A stretch of DNA of 64,000 nt from Pithys albifrons albifrons (Eukaryota; Chordata; Aves; Passeriformes; Thamnophilidae). Below the pieces are notes generated by a model. It was given only the letters and a program-made list of their open reading frames with translations, was not told the origin of the DNA and did not search any database. The translations under genes and the position numbers were made by a program. Location: NCBI RefSeq assembly GCF_047495875.1, contig NC_092479.1, positions 9,818,806 to 9,882,805 of the forward strand, read 5' to 3'. Below are positions 34,802-47,600 of the stretch, one piece after another. Within the stretch, counting starts at the first letter, position 1, and the number at the start of each line of letters is the position of its first letter.

Positions 34802-36124
34802 GAAGTCCGGACGGACGAAGATTGCTGCCAGGAAAAAAGGGCCAGGACAGAAAGCGATTGCTCCTTTTCTAGGGTCAATAGGGCCCCATCATTGGCACCT
34901 GAGAGCCAAAGGCTGCCGCCTTTTCCCTGGGCGCAAAGCTCGACGGCGCGGGCCACGTGCAGGTCCGGGAAAGTGCCATTTTTCGGCCCAGAATTCCGGA
35001 CGGATGAAGATTCCTGCCAGGAAAAGAGGGCCAGGACAGAAAGCGATTGCTCCTTTTCTAGGGTCAATAGGGCCCCATCATTGGCACCTGAGAGCCAAAG
35101 GCTGCCGCCTTTTCCCTGGGCGCAAAGCTCGACGGCGCGGGCCACGTGCAGGTCCGGGAAAGTGCCATTTTTCGGCCCAGAATTCCGGACGGACGAAGAT
35201 TCCTGCCAGGAAAAAAGGGCCAGGACAGAAAGCGATTGCTCCTTTTCTAGGGTCAATAGGGCCCCATCATTGGCACCTGAGAGCCAAAGGCTGCCGCCTT
35301 TTCCCTGGGCGCAAAGCTCGACGGCGCGGGCCACGTGCAGGTCCGGGAAAGTGCCATTTTTCAGCCCAGAATTCCGGACGGACGAAGATTGCTGCCAGGA
35401 AAAAAGGGCCAGGACAGAAAGCGATTGCTCCTTTTCTAGGGTCAATAGGGCCCCATCATTGGCACCTGAGAGCCAAAGGCTGCCGCCTTTTCCCTGGGCG
35501 CAAAGCTCGACGGCGCGGGCCACGTGCAGGTCCGGGAAAGTGTCATTTTTCAGCCCAGAATCCCGGACGGACGAAGATTCCTGCCAGGAAAAAAGGGCCA
35601 GGACAGAAAGCGATTGCTCCTTTTCTAGGGTCAATAGGGCCCCATCATTGGCACCTGAGAGCCAAAGGCTGCCGCCTTTTCCCTGGGCGCAAAGCTCGAC
35701 GGCGCGGGCCACGTGCAGGTCCGGGAAAGTGCCATTTTTCAGCCCAGAATTCCGGACGGACGAAGATTCCTGCCAGGAAAAGAGTGCCAGGAAAGAAAGA
35801 GATTGCTCCTTTTCTAGGGTCAATAGGGCCCCATCATTGGCACCTGAGAGCCAAAGGCTGCCGCCTTTTCCCTGGGCGCAAAGCTCGACGGCGCGGGCCA
35901 CGTGCAGGTCCGGGAAAGTGCCATTTTTCAGCCCAGAATTCCGGACGGACGAAGATTGCTGCCAGGAAAAAAGAGCCAGGACAGAATGCCATTGCTCCTT
36001 TTCTAGGGTCAATAGGGCCCCATCATTGGCACCTGAGAGCCAAAGGCTGCCGCCTTTTCCCTGGGCGCAAAGCTCGACGGCGCGGGCCACGTGCAGGTCC
36101 GGGAAAGTGCCATTTTTCAGCCCA

Positions 36125-39100
36125 GAATTCCGGACGGACGAAGATTGCTGCCAGGAAAAGAGAGCCAGGACAGAAAGCGATTGCTCCTTTTCTAGGGTCA
36201 ATAGGGCCCCATCATTGGCACCTGAGAGCCAAAGGCTGCCGCCTTTTCCCTGGGCGCAAAGCTCGACGGCGCGGGCCACGTGCAGGTCCGGGAAAGTGCC
36301 ATTTTTCAGCCCAGAATTCCGGACGGACGAAGATTCCTGCCAGGAAAAGAGAGCCAGGACAGAAAGCGATTGCTCCTTTTCTAGAGTCAATAGGGCCCCA
36401 TCATTGGCACCTGAGAGCCAAAGGCTGCCGCCTTTTCCCTGGGCGCAAAGCTCGACGGCGCGGGCCACGTGCAGGTCCGGGAAAGTGCCATTTTTCAGCC
36501 CAGAATTCCGGACGGACGAAGATTGCTGCCAGGAAAAAAGGGCCAGGACAGAAAGCGATTGCTCCTTTTCTAGGGTCAATAGGGCCCCATCATTGGCACC
36601 TGAGAGCCAAAGGCTGCCGCCTTTTCCCTGGGCGCAAAGCTCGACGGCGCGGGCCACGTGCAGGTCCGGGAAAGTGCCATTTTTCAGCCCAGAATTCCGG
36701 ACGGACGAAGATTCCTGCCAGGAAAAAAGGGCCAGGACAGAAAGCGATTGCTCCTTTTCTAGGGTCAATAGGGCCCCATCATTGGCACCTGAGAGCCAAA
36801 GGCTGCCGCCTTTTCCCTGGGCGCAAAGCTCGACGGCGCGGGCCACGTGCAGGTCCGGGAAAGTGCCATTTTTCAGCCCAGAATTCCGGACGGACGAAGA
36901 TTGCTGCCAGGAAAAGAGAGCCAGGACAGAAAGCGATTGCTCCTTTTCTAGGGTCAATAGGGCCCCATCATTGGCACCTGAGAGCCAAAGGCTGCCGCCT
37001 TTTCCCTGGGCGCAAAGCTCGACGGCGCGGGCCACGTGCAGGTCCGGGAAAGTGCCATTTTTCAGCCCAGAATTCCGGACGGACGAAGATTGCTGCCAGG
37101 AAAAAAGGGCCAGGACAGAAAGCGATTGCTCCTTTTCTAGGGTCAATAGGGCCCCATCATTGGCACCTGAGAGCCAAAGGCTGCCGCCTTTTCCCTGGGC
37201 GCAAAGGTCGACGGCGCGGGCCACGTGCAGGTCCGGGAAAGTGCCATTTTTCGGCCCAGAATTCCGGACGGACGAAGATTGCTGCCAGGAAAAAGGGGCC
37301 AGGACAGAAAGCCATTGCTCCTTTTCTAGGGTCAATAGGGCCCCATCATTGGCACCTGAGAGCCAAAGGCTGCCGCCTTTTCCCTGGGCGCAAAGCTCGA
37401 CGGCGCGGGCCACGTGCAGGTCCGGGAAAGTGCCATTTTTCAGCCTAGAATTCCGGACGGACGAAGATTCCTGCCAGGAAAAAAGGGCCAGGACAGAAAG
37501 CGATTGCTCCTTTTCTAGGGTCAATAGGGCCCCATCATTGGCACCTGAGAGCCAAAGGCTGCCGCCTTTTCCCTGGGCGCAAAGCTCGACGGCGCGGGCC
37601 ACGTGCAGGTCCGGGAAAGTGTCATTTTTCAGCCTAGAATTCCGGACGGACGAAGATTGCTGCCAGGAAAAAAGGGCCAGGACAGAAAGCGATTGCTCCT
37701 TTTCTAGGGTCAATAGGGCCCCATCATTGGCACCTGAGAGCCAAAGGCTGCCGCCTTTTCCCTGGGCGCAAAGCTCGACGGCGCGGGCCACGTGCAGGTC
37801 CGGGAAAGTGCCATTTTTCAGCCCAGAATTCCGGACGGACGAAGATTGCTGCCAGGAAAAAAGGGCCAGGACAGAAAGCGATTGCTCCTTTTCTAGGGTC
37901 AATAGGGCCCCATCATTGGCACCTGAGAGCCAAAGGCTGCCGCCTTTTCCCTGGGCGCAAAGCTCGACGGCGCGGGCCACGTGCAGGTCCGGGAAAGTGC
38001 CATTTTTCAGCCCAGAATTCCGGACGGACGAAGATTCCTGCCAGGAAAAAAGGGCCAGGACAGAAAGCGATTGCTCCTTTTCTAGGGTCAATAGGGCCCC
38101 ATCATTGGCACCTGAGAGCCAAAGGCTGCCGCCTTTTCCCTGGGCGCAAAGCTCGACGGCGCGGGCCACGTGCAGGTCCGGGAAAGTGCCATTTTTCAGC
38201 CCAGAATTCCGGACGGACGAAGATTCCTGCCAGGAAAAAAGGGCCAGGACAGAAAGCGATTGCTCCTTTTCTAGGGTCAATAGGGCCCCATCATTGGCAC
38301 CTGAGAGCCAAAGGCTGCCGCCTTTTCCCTGGGCGCAAAGCTCGACGGCGCGGGCCACGTGCAGGTCCGGGAAAGTGTCATTTTTCAGCCTAGAATTCCG
38401 GACGGACGAAGATTGCTGCCAGGAAAAAAGGGCCAGGACAGAAAGCGATTGCTCCTTTTCTAGGGTCAATAGGGCCCCATCATTGGCACCTGAGAGCCAA
38501 AGGCTGCCGCCTTTTCCCTGGGCGCAAAGCTCGACGGCGCGGGCCACGTGCAGGTCCGGGAAAGTGCCATTTTTCAGCCCAGAATTCCGGACGGACGAAG
38601 ATTGCTGCCAGGAAAAAAGGGCCAGGACAGAAAGCGATTGCTCCTTTTCTAGGGTCAATAGGGCCCCATCATTGGCACCTGAGAGCCAAAGGCTGCCGCC
38701 TTTTCCCTGGGCGCAAAGCTCGACGGCGCGGGCCACGTGCAGGTCCGGGAAAGTGCCATTTTTCAGCCCAGAATTCCGGACGGACGAAGATTCCTGCCAG
38801 GAAAAAAGGGCCAGGACAGAAAGCGATTGCTCCTTTTCTAGGGTCAATAGGGCCCCATCATTGGCACCTGAGAGCCAAAGGCTGCCGCCTTTTCCCTGGG
38901 CGCAAAGCTCGACGGCGCGGGCCACGTGCAGGTCCGGGAAAGTGCCATTTTTCAGCCCAGAATTCCGGACGGACGAAGATTCCTGCCAGGAAAAAAGGGC
39001 CAGGACAGAAAGCGATTGCTCCTTTTCTAGGGTCAATAGGGCCCCATCATTGGCACCTGAGAGCCAAAGGCTGCCGCCTTTTCCCTGGGCGCAAAGCTCG

Positions 39101-41604
39101 ACGGCGCGGGCCACGTGCAGGTCCGGGAAAGTGCCATTTTTCAGCCCAGAATTCCGGACGGACGAAGATTGCTGCCAGGAAAAAAGGGCCAGGACAGAAA
39201 GCGATTGCTCCTTTTCTAGGGTCAATAGGGCCCCATCATTGGCACCTGAGAGCCAAAGGCTGCCGCCTTTTCCCTGGGCGCAAAGCTCGACGGCGCGGGC
39301 CACGTGCAGGTCCGGGAAAGTGCCATTTTTCAGCCCAGAATTCCGGACGGACGAAGATTGCTGCCAGGAAAAAGGGGCCAGGACAGAAAGCGATTGCTCC
39401 TTTTCTAGGGTCAATAGGGCCCCATCATTGGCACCTGAGAGCCAAAGGCTGCCGCCTTTTCCCTGGGCGCAAAGCTCGACGGCGCGGGCCACGTGCAGGT
39501 CCGGGAAAGTGCCATTTTTCAGCCTAGAATTCCGGACGGACGAAGATTCCTGCCAGGAAAAAAGGGCCAGGACAGAAAGCGATTGCTCCTTTTCTAGGGT
39601 CAATAGGGCCCCATCATTGGCACCTGAGAGCCAAAGGCTGCCGCCTTTTCCCTGGGCGCAAAGCTCGACGGCGCGGGCCACGTGCAGATCCGGGAAAGTG
39701 TCATTTTTCAGCCTAGAATTCCGGACGGACGAAGATTGCTGCCAGGAAAAAAGGGCCAGGACAGAAAGCGATTGCTCCTTTCTAGGGTCAATAGGGCCCC
39801 ATCATTGGCACCTGAGAGCCAAAGGCTGCCGCCTTTTCCCTGGGCGCAAAGCTCGACGGCGCGGGCCACGTGCAGGTCCGGGAAAGTGCCATTTTTCAGC
39901 CCAGAATTCCGGACGGACGAAGATTCCTGCCAGGAAAAAAGGGCCAGGACAGAAAGCGATTGCTCCTTTTCTAGGGTCAATAGGGCCCCATCATTGGCAC
40001 CTGAGAGCCAAAGGCTGCCGCCTTTTCCCTGGGTGCAAAGCTCGACGGCGCGGGCCACGTGCAGGTCCGGGAAAGTGCCATTTTTCAGCCCAGAATTCCG
40101 GACGGACGAAGATTGCTGCCAGGAAAAAAGGGCCAGGACAGAAAGCCATTGCTCCTTTTCTAGGGTCAATAGGGCCCCATCATTGGCACCTGAGAGCCAA
40201 AGGCTGCCGCCTTTTCCCTGGGCGCAAAGCTCGACGGCGCGGGCCACGTGCAGGTCCGAGAAAGTGCCATTTTTCGGCCCAGAATTCCGGACGGACGAAG
40301 ATTGCTGCCAGGAAAAAGGGGCCAGGACAGAAAGCGATTGCTCCTTTTCTAGGGTCAATAGGGCCCCATCATTGGCACCTGAGAGCCAAAGGCTGCCGCC
40401 TTTTCCCTGGGCGCAAAGCTCGATGGCGCGGGCCACGTGCAGGTCCGGGAAAGTGCCATTTTTCAGCCCAGAATTCCGGACGGACGAAGATTCCTGCCAG
40501 GAAAAAAGGGCCAGGACAGAAAGCGATTGCTCCTTTTCTAAGGTCAATAGGGCCCCATCATTGGCACCTGAGAGCCAAAGGCTGCCGCCTTTTCCGTGGG
40601 CGCAAAGCTCGACGGCGCGGGCCACGTGCAGGTCCGGGAAAGTGCCATTTTTCAGCCCAGAATTCCGGACGGACGAAGATTGCTGCCAGGAAAAAAGGGC
40701 CAGGACAGAAAGCGATTGCTCCTTTTCTAGGGTCAATAGGGCCCCATCATTGGCACCTGAGAGCCAAAGGCTGCCGCCTTTTCCCTGGGCGCAAAGCTCG
40801 ACGGCGCAGGCCACGTGCAGGTCCGGGAAAGTGCCATTTTTCAGCCCAGAATTCCGGACGGACGAAGATTGCTGCCAGGAAAAAAGGGCCAGGAACGAAA
40901 GCGATTGCTCCTTTTCTAGGGTCAATAGGGCCCCATCATTGGCACCTGAGAGCCAAAGGCTGCCGCCTTTTCCCTGGGCGCAAAGCTCGACGGCGCGGGC
41001 CACGTGCAGGTCCGGGAAAGTGCCATTTTTCAGCCCAGAATTCCGGACGGACGAAGATTGCTGCCAGGAAAAAAGGGCCAGGACAGAAAGCCATTGCTCC
41101 TTTTCTAGGGTCAATAGGGCCCCATCATTGGCACCTGAGAGCCAAAGGCTGCCGCCTTTTCCCTGGGCGCAAAGCTCGACGGCGCGGGCCACGTGCAGGT
41201 CCGGGAAAGTGCCATTTTTCAGCCCAGAATTCCGGACGGACGAAGATTCCTGCCAGGAAAAAAGGGCCAGGACAGAAAGCGATTGCTCCTTTTCTAGGGT
41301 CAATAGGGCCCCATCATTGGCACCTGAGAGCCAAAGGCTGCCGCCTTTTCCCTGGGCGCAAAGCTCGACGGCGCGGGCCACGTGCAGGTCCGGGAAAGTG
41401 TCATTTTTCGGCCCAGAATTCCGGACGGACGAAGATTGCTGCCAGGAAAAAAGGGCCAGGACAGAAAGCGATTGCTCCTTTTCTAGGGTCAATAGGGCCC
41501 CATCATTGGCACCTGAGAGCCAAAGGCTGCCGCCGTTTCCCTGGGTGCAAAGCTCGACGACGCGGGCCACGTGCAGGTCCGGGAAAGTGCCATTTTTCAG
41601 CCCA
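36125..41604 (+). repeat. 29-monomer relative of the 31-monomer unit (third copy, two monomers shorter)
   Basis: CTAGAGTC at 36383 is 38 monomers after that of copy 2. GTTTCCCTGGGTG at 41533 is only 36 monomers minus 1 bp after its partner at 34730. Two monomers are therefore missing, and one base is lost at 39779-39781. The missing pair corresponds to the monomers with GCAATTG and AAAGGTCGACGG at about 32.75-32.95 kb. Similarity extends leftwards to about 34.97 kb, matching 21.93 kb at a 69-monomer offset (13,041 bp). Confidence 0.8.
39779..39781 (+). other. Single-base loss in a T-run (188-bp monomer)
   Basis: The consensus CTCCTTTTCTAGGG has four Ts. Here there are three. This shifts the frame of the array and ends the longest apparent frame on the minus strand nearby. 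Nothing else about the array changes at this point. Confidence 0.85.
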
Positions 41605-44600
41605 GAAGTCCGGACGGACGAAGATTGCTGCCAGGAAAAAAGGGCCAGGACAGAAAGCGATTGCTCCTTTTCTAGGGTCAATAGGGCCCCATCATTGGCA
41701 CCTGAGAGCCAAAGGCTGCCGCCTTTTCCCTGGGCGCAAAGCTCGACGGCGCGGGCCACGTGCAGGTCCGGGAAAGTGCCATTTTTCAGCCCAGAATTCC
41801 GGACGGACGAAGATTGCTGCCAGGAAAAAAGGGCCAGGACAGAAAGCGATTGCTCCTTTTCTAGGGTCAATAGGGCCCCATCATTGGCACCTGAGAGCCA
41901 AAGGCTGCCGCCTTTTCCCTGGGCGCAAAGCTCGACGGCGCGGGCCACGTGCAGGTCCGGGAAAGTGCCATTTTTCAGCCCAGAATTCCGGACGGACGAA
42001 GATTGCTGCCAGGAAAAAAGGGCCAGGACAGAAAGCGATTGCTCCTTTTCTAGGGTCAATAGGGCCCCATCATTGGCACCTGAGAGCCAAAGGCTGCCGC
42101 CTTTTCCCTGGGCGCAAAGCTCGACGGCGCGGGCCACGTGCAGGTCCGGGAAAGTGCCATTTTTCGGCCCAGAATTCCGGACGGACGAAGATTGCTGCCA
42201 GGAAAAGAGAGCCAGGACAGAAAGCGATTGCTCCTTTTCTAGGGTCAATAGGGCCCCATCATTGGCACCTGAGAGCCAAAGGCTGCCGCCTTTTCCCTGG
42301 GCGCAAAGCTCGACGGCGCGGGCCACGTGCAGGTCCGGGAAAGTGCCATTTTTCAGCCCAGAATTCCGGACGGACGAAGATTGCTGCCAGGAAAAAAGGG
42401 CCAGGACAGAAAGCGATTGCTCCTTTTCTAGGGTCAATAGGGCCCCATCATTGGCACCTGAGAGCCAAAGGCTGCCGCCTTTTCCCTGGGCGCAAAGCTC
42501 GACGGCGCGGGCCACGTGCAGGTCCGGGAAAGTGCCATTTTTCGGCCCAGAATTCCGGACGGACGAAGATTCCTGCCAGGAAAAAAGGGCCAGGACAGAA
42601 AGCGATTGCTCCTTTTCCAGAGTCAATAGGGCCCCATCATTGGCACCTGAGAGCCAAAGGCTGCCGCCTTTTCCCTGGGCGCAAAGCTCGACGGCGCGGG
42701 CCACGTGCAGGTCCGGGAAAGTGCCATTTTTCGGCCCAGAATTCCGGACGGATGAAGATTCCTGCCAGGAAAAGAGGGCCAGGACAGAAAGCGATTGCTC
42801 CTTTTCTAGGGTCAATAGGGCCCCATCATTGGCACCTGAGAGCCAAAGGCTGCCGCCTTTTCCCTGGGCGCAAAGCTCGACGGCGCGGGCCACGTGCAGG
42901 TCCGGGAAAGTGCCATTTTTCGGCCCAGAATTCCGGACGGACGAAGATTCCTGCCAGGAAAAAAGGGCCAGGACAGAAAGCGATTGCTCCTTTTCTAGGG
43001 TCAATAGGGCCCCATCATTGGCACCTGAGAGCCAAAGGCTGCCGCCTTTTCCCTGGGCGCAAAGCTCGACGGCGCGGGCCACGTGCAGGTCCGGGAAAGT
43101 GCCATTTTTCAGCCCAGAATTCCGGACGGACGAAGATTGCTGCCAGGAAAAAAGGGCCAGGACAGAAAGCGATTGCTCCTTTTCTAGGGTCAATAGGGCC
43201 CCATCATTGGCACCTGAGAGCCAAAGGCTGCCGCCTTTTCCCTGGGCGCAAAGCTCGACGGCGCGGGCCACGTGCAGGTCCGGGAAAGTGCCATTTTTCA
43301 GCCCAGAATCCCGGACGGACGAAGATTCCTGCCAGGAAAAAAGGGCCAGGACAGAAAGCGATTGCTTCTTTTCTAGGGTCAATAGGGCCCCATCATTGGC
43401 ACCTGAGAGCCAAAGGCTGCCGCCTTTTCCCTGGGCGCAAAGCTCGACGGCGCGGGCCACGTGCAGGTCCGGGAAAGTGCCATTTTTCAGCCCAGAATTC
43501 CGGACGGACGAAGATTGCTGCCAGGAAAAAGGGGCCAGGACAGAAAGCCATTGCTCCTTTTCTAGGGTCAATAGGGCCCCATCATCGGCACCTGAGAGCC
43601 AAAGGCTGCCGCCTTTTCCCTGGGCGCAAAGCTCGACGGCGCGGGCCACGTGCAGGTCCGGGAAAGTGCCATTTTTCGGCCTAGAATTCCGGACAGACGA
43701 AGATTCCTGCCAGGAAAAAAGGGCCAGGACAGAAAGCGATTGCTCCTTTTCTAGGGTCAATAGGGCCCCATCATTGGCACCTGAGAGCCAAAGGCTGCCG
43801 CCTTTTCCCTGGGCGCAAAGCTCGACGGCGCGGGCCACGTGCAGGTCCGGGAAAGTGTCATTTTTCAGCCTAGAATTCCGGACGGACGAAGATTGCTGCC
43901 AGGAAAAAAGGGCCAGGACAGAAAGCGATTGCTCCTTTTCTAGGGTCAATAGGGCCCCATCATTGGCACCTGAGAGCCAAAGGCTGCCGCCTTTTCCCTG
44001 GGCGCAAAGCTCGACGGCGCGGGCCACGTGCAGGTCCGGGAAAGTGCCATTTTTCAGCCCAGAATTCCGGACGGACGAAGATTCCTGCCAGGAAAAAAGG
44101 GCCAGGACAGAAAGCGATTGCTCCTTTTCTAGGGTCAATAGGGCCCCATCATTGGCACCTGAGAGCCAAAGGCTGCCGCCTTTTCCCTGGGCGCAAAGCT
44201 CGACGGCGCGGGCCACGTGCAGGTCCGGGAAAGTGCCATTTTTCAGCCCAGAATTCCGGACGGACGAAGATTCCTGCCAGGAAAAAAGGGCCAGGACAGA
44301 AAGCGATTGCTCCTTTTCTAGGGTCAATAGGGCCCCATCATTGGCACCTGAGAGCCAAAGGCTGCCGCCTTTTCCCTGGGCGCAAAGCTCGACGGCGCGG
44401 GCCACGTGCAGGTCCGGGAAAGTGCCATTTTTCAGCCCAGAATTCCGGACGGACGAAGATTCCTGCCAGGAAAAAAGGGCCAGGACAGAAAGCGATTGCT
44501 CCTTTTCTAGGGTCAATAGGGCCCCATCATTGGCACCTGAGAGCCAAAGGCTGCCGCCTTTTCCCTGGGCGCAAAGCTCGACGGCGCGGGCCACGTGCAG

Positions 44601-47600
44601 GTCCGGGAAAGTGCCATTTTTCGGCCCAGAATTCCGGACGGACGAAGATTGCTGCCAGGAAAAAGGGGCCAGGACAGAAAGCGATTGCTCCTTTTCTAGG
44701 GTCAATAGGGCCCCATCATTGGCACCTGAGAGCCAAAGGCTGCCGCCTTTTCCCTGGGCGCAAAGCTCGACGGCGCGGGCCACGTGCAGGTCCGGGAAAG
44801 TGCCATTTTTCAGCCTAGAATTCCGGACGGACGAAGATTCCTGCCAGGAAAAAAGGGCCAGGACAGAAAGCGATTGCTCCTTTTCTAGGGTCAATAGGGC
44901 CCCATCATTGGCACCTGAGAGCCAAAGGCTGCCGCCTTTTCCCTGGGCGCAAAGCTCGACGGCGCGGGCCACGTGCAGATCCGGGAAAGTGTCATTTTTC
45001 AGCCCAGAATTCCGGACGGACGAAGATTGCTGCCAGGAAAAAAGGGCCAGGACAGAAAGCGATTGCTCCTTTTCTAGGGTCAATAGGGCCCCATCATTGG
45101 CACCTGAGAGCCAAAGGCTGCCGCCTTTTCCCTGGGCGCAAAGCTCGACGGCGCGGGCCACGTGCAGGTCCGGGAAAGTGCCATTTTTCAGCCCAGAATT
45201 CCGGACGGACGAAGATTGCTGCCAGGAAAAGAGAGCCAGGACAGAAAGCGATTGCTCCTTTTCTAGGGTCAATAGGGCCCCATCATTGGCACCTGAGAGC
45301 CAAAGGCTGCCGCCTTTTCCCTGGGCGCAAAGCTCGACGGCGCGGGCCACGTGCAGGTCCGGGAAAGTGCCATTTTTCAGCCCAGAATTCCGGACGGACG
45401 AAGATTGCTGCCAGGAAAAAAGGGCCAGGACAGAAAGCGATTGCTCCTTTTCTAGGGTCAATAGGGCCCCATCATTGGCACCTGAGAGCCAAAGGCTGCC
45501 GCCTTTTCCCTGGGCGCAAAGCTCGACGGCGCAGGCCACGTGCAGGTCCGGGAAAGTGCCATTTTTCAGCCCAGAATTCCGGACGGACGAAGATTGCTGC
45601 CAGGAAAAAAGGGCCAGGAACGAAAGCGATTGCTCCTTTTCTAGGGTCAATAGGGCCCCATCATTGGCACCTGAGAGCCAAAGGCTGCCGCCTTTTCCCT
45701 GGGCGCAAAGCTCGACGGCGCGGGCCACGTGCAGGTCCGGGAAAGTGCCATTTTTCAGCCCAGAATTCCGGACGGACGAAGATTGCTGCCAGGAAAAGAG
45801 AGCCAGGACAGAAAGCGATTGCTCCTTTTCTAGGGTCAATAGGGCCCCATCATTGGCACCTGATAGCCAAAGGCTGCCGCCTTTTCCCTGGGCGCAAAGC
45901 TCGACGGCGCGGGCCACGTGCAGGTCCGGGAAAGTGCCATTTTTCAGCCCAGAATTCCGGACGGACGAAGATTGCTGCCAGGAAAAAAGGGCCAGGACCG
46001 AAAGCCAATGCTCCTTTTCTAGGGTCAATAGGGCCCCATCATTGGCACGTGAGAGCCAAAGGCTGCCGCCTTTTCCCTGGGCGCAAAGCTCGATGGCGCG
46101 GGCCACGTGCAGGTCCGGGAAAGTGCCATTTTTCAGCCCAGAATTCTGGACGGACGAAGATTGCTGCCAGGATAAAAGGGCCAGGACAGAAAGCGATTGC
46201 TCCTTTTCTAGGGTCAATAGGGCCCCATCATTGGCACCTGAGAGCCAAAGGCTGCCGCCTTTTCCCTGGGCGCAAAGCTCGACGGCGCGGGCCACGTGCA
46301 GGTCCGGGAAAGTGCCATTTTTCAGCCCAGAATTCCGGACGGACGAAGATTGCTGCCAGGAAAAAAGGGCCAGGACAGAAAGCCATTGCTCCTTTTCTAG
46401 GGTCAATAGGGCCCCATCATTGGCACCTGAGAGCCAAAGGCTGCCGCCTTTTCCCTGGGCGCAAAGCTCGACGGCGCGGGCCACGTGCAGGTCCGGGAAA
46501 GTGCCATTTTTCAGCCCAGAATTCCGGACGGACGAAGATTGCTGCCAGGAAAAAAGGGCCAGGACAGAAAGCCAATGCTCCTTTTCTAGGGTCAATAGGG
46601 CCCCATCATTGGCACCTGAGAGCCAAAGGCTGCCGCCTTTTCCCTGGGCGCAAAGCTCGACAGCGCGGGCCACGTGCAGGTCCGGGAAAGTGCCATTTTT
46701 CAGCCCAGAAGTCCGGACGGACGAAGATTGCTGCCAGGAAAAAAGGGCCAGGACAGAAAGCGATTGCTCCTTTTCTAGGGTCAATAGGGCCCCATCATTG
46801 GCACCTGAGAGCCAAAGGCTGCCGCCTTTTCCCTGGGCGCAAAGCTCGACGGCGCGGGCCACGTGCAGGTCCGGGAAAGTGCCATTTTTCAGCCCAGAAT
46901 TCCGGACGGACGAAGATTGCTGCCAGGAAAAAAGGGCCAGGACAGAAAGCGATTGCTCCTTTTCTAGGGTCAATAGGGCCCCATCATTGGCACCTGAGAG
47001 CCAAAGGCTGCCGCCTTTTCCCTGGGCGCAAAGCTCGACAGCGCGGGCCACGTGCAGGTCCGGGAAAGTGCCATTTTTCAGCCCAGAATTCCGGACAGAC
47101 GAAGATTCCTGGAAGAAAAACAGGGCCAGGACAGAAAGCGATTGCTCCTTTTCTAGGGTCAATAGGGCCCCATCATTGGCACCTGAGAGCCAAAGGCTGC
47201 CGCCTTTTCCCTGGGCGCAAAGCTCGACGGCGCGGGCCACGTGCAGGTCCGGGAAAGTGCCATTTTTCAGCCCAGAATTCCGGACGGACGAAGATTGCTG
47301 CCAGGAAAAAAGGGCCAGGACAGAAAGCGATTGCTCCTTTTCTAGGGTCAATAGGGCCCCATCATTGGCACCTGAGAGCCAAAGGCTGCCGCCTTTTCCC
47401 TGGGCGCAAAGCTCGACGGCGCGGGCCACGTGCAGGTCCGGGAAAGTGCCATTTTTCAGCCCAGAATTCCGAACGGACGAAGATTGCTGCCAGGAAAAAA
47501 GGGCCAGGACAGAAAGCGATTGCTCCTTTTCTAGGGTCAATAGGGCCCCATCATTGGCACCTGAGAGCCAAAGGCTGCCGCCTTTTCCCTGGGCGCAAAG

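Noticed and set aside
15787..39681. A 7964-codon open frame on the minus strand as a giant repeat protein gene
   Set aside because: It is the 189-bp satellite read in a stop-free frame. Overlapping plus-strand frames are equally open, variants are mostly residue-changing, and one-base indels break it without any change in the array.
22796..43684. A 6962-codon open frame on the plus strand
   Set aside because: The same arithmetic by-product of a period divisible by three. Its apparent start and end fall in ordinary monomers and are set by chance nonsense or frameshift changes.
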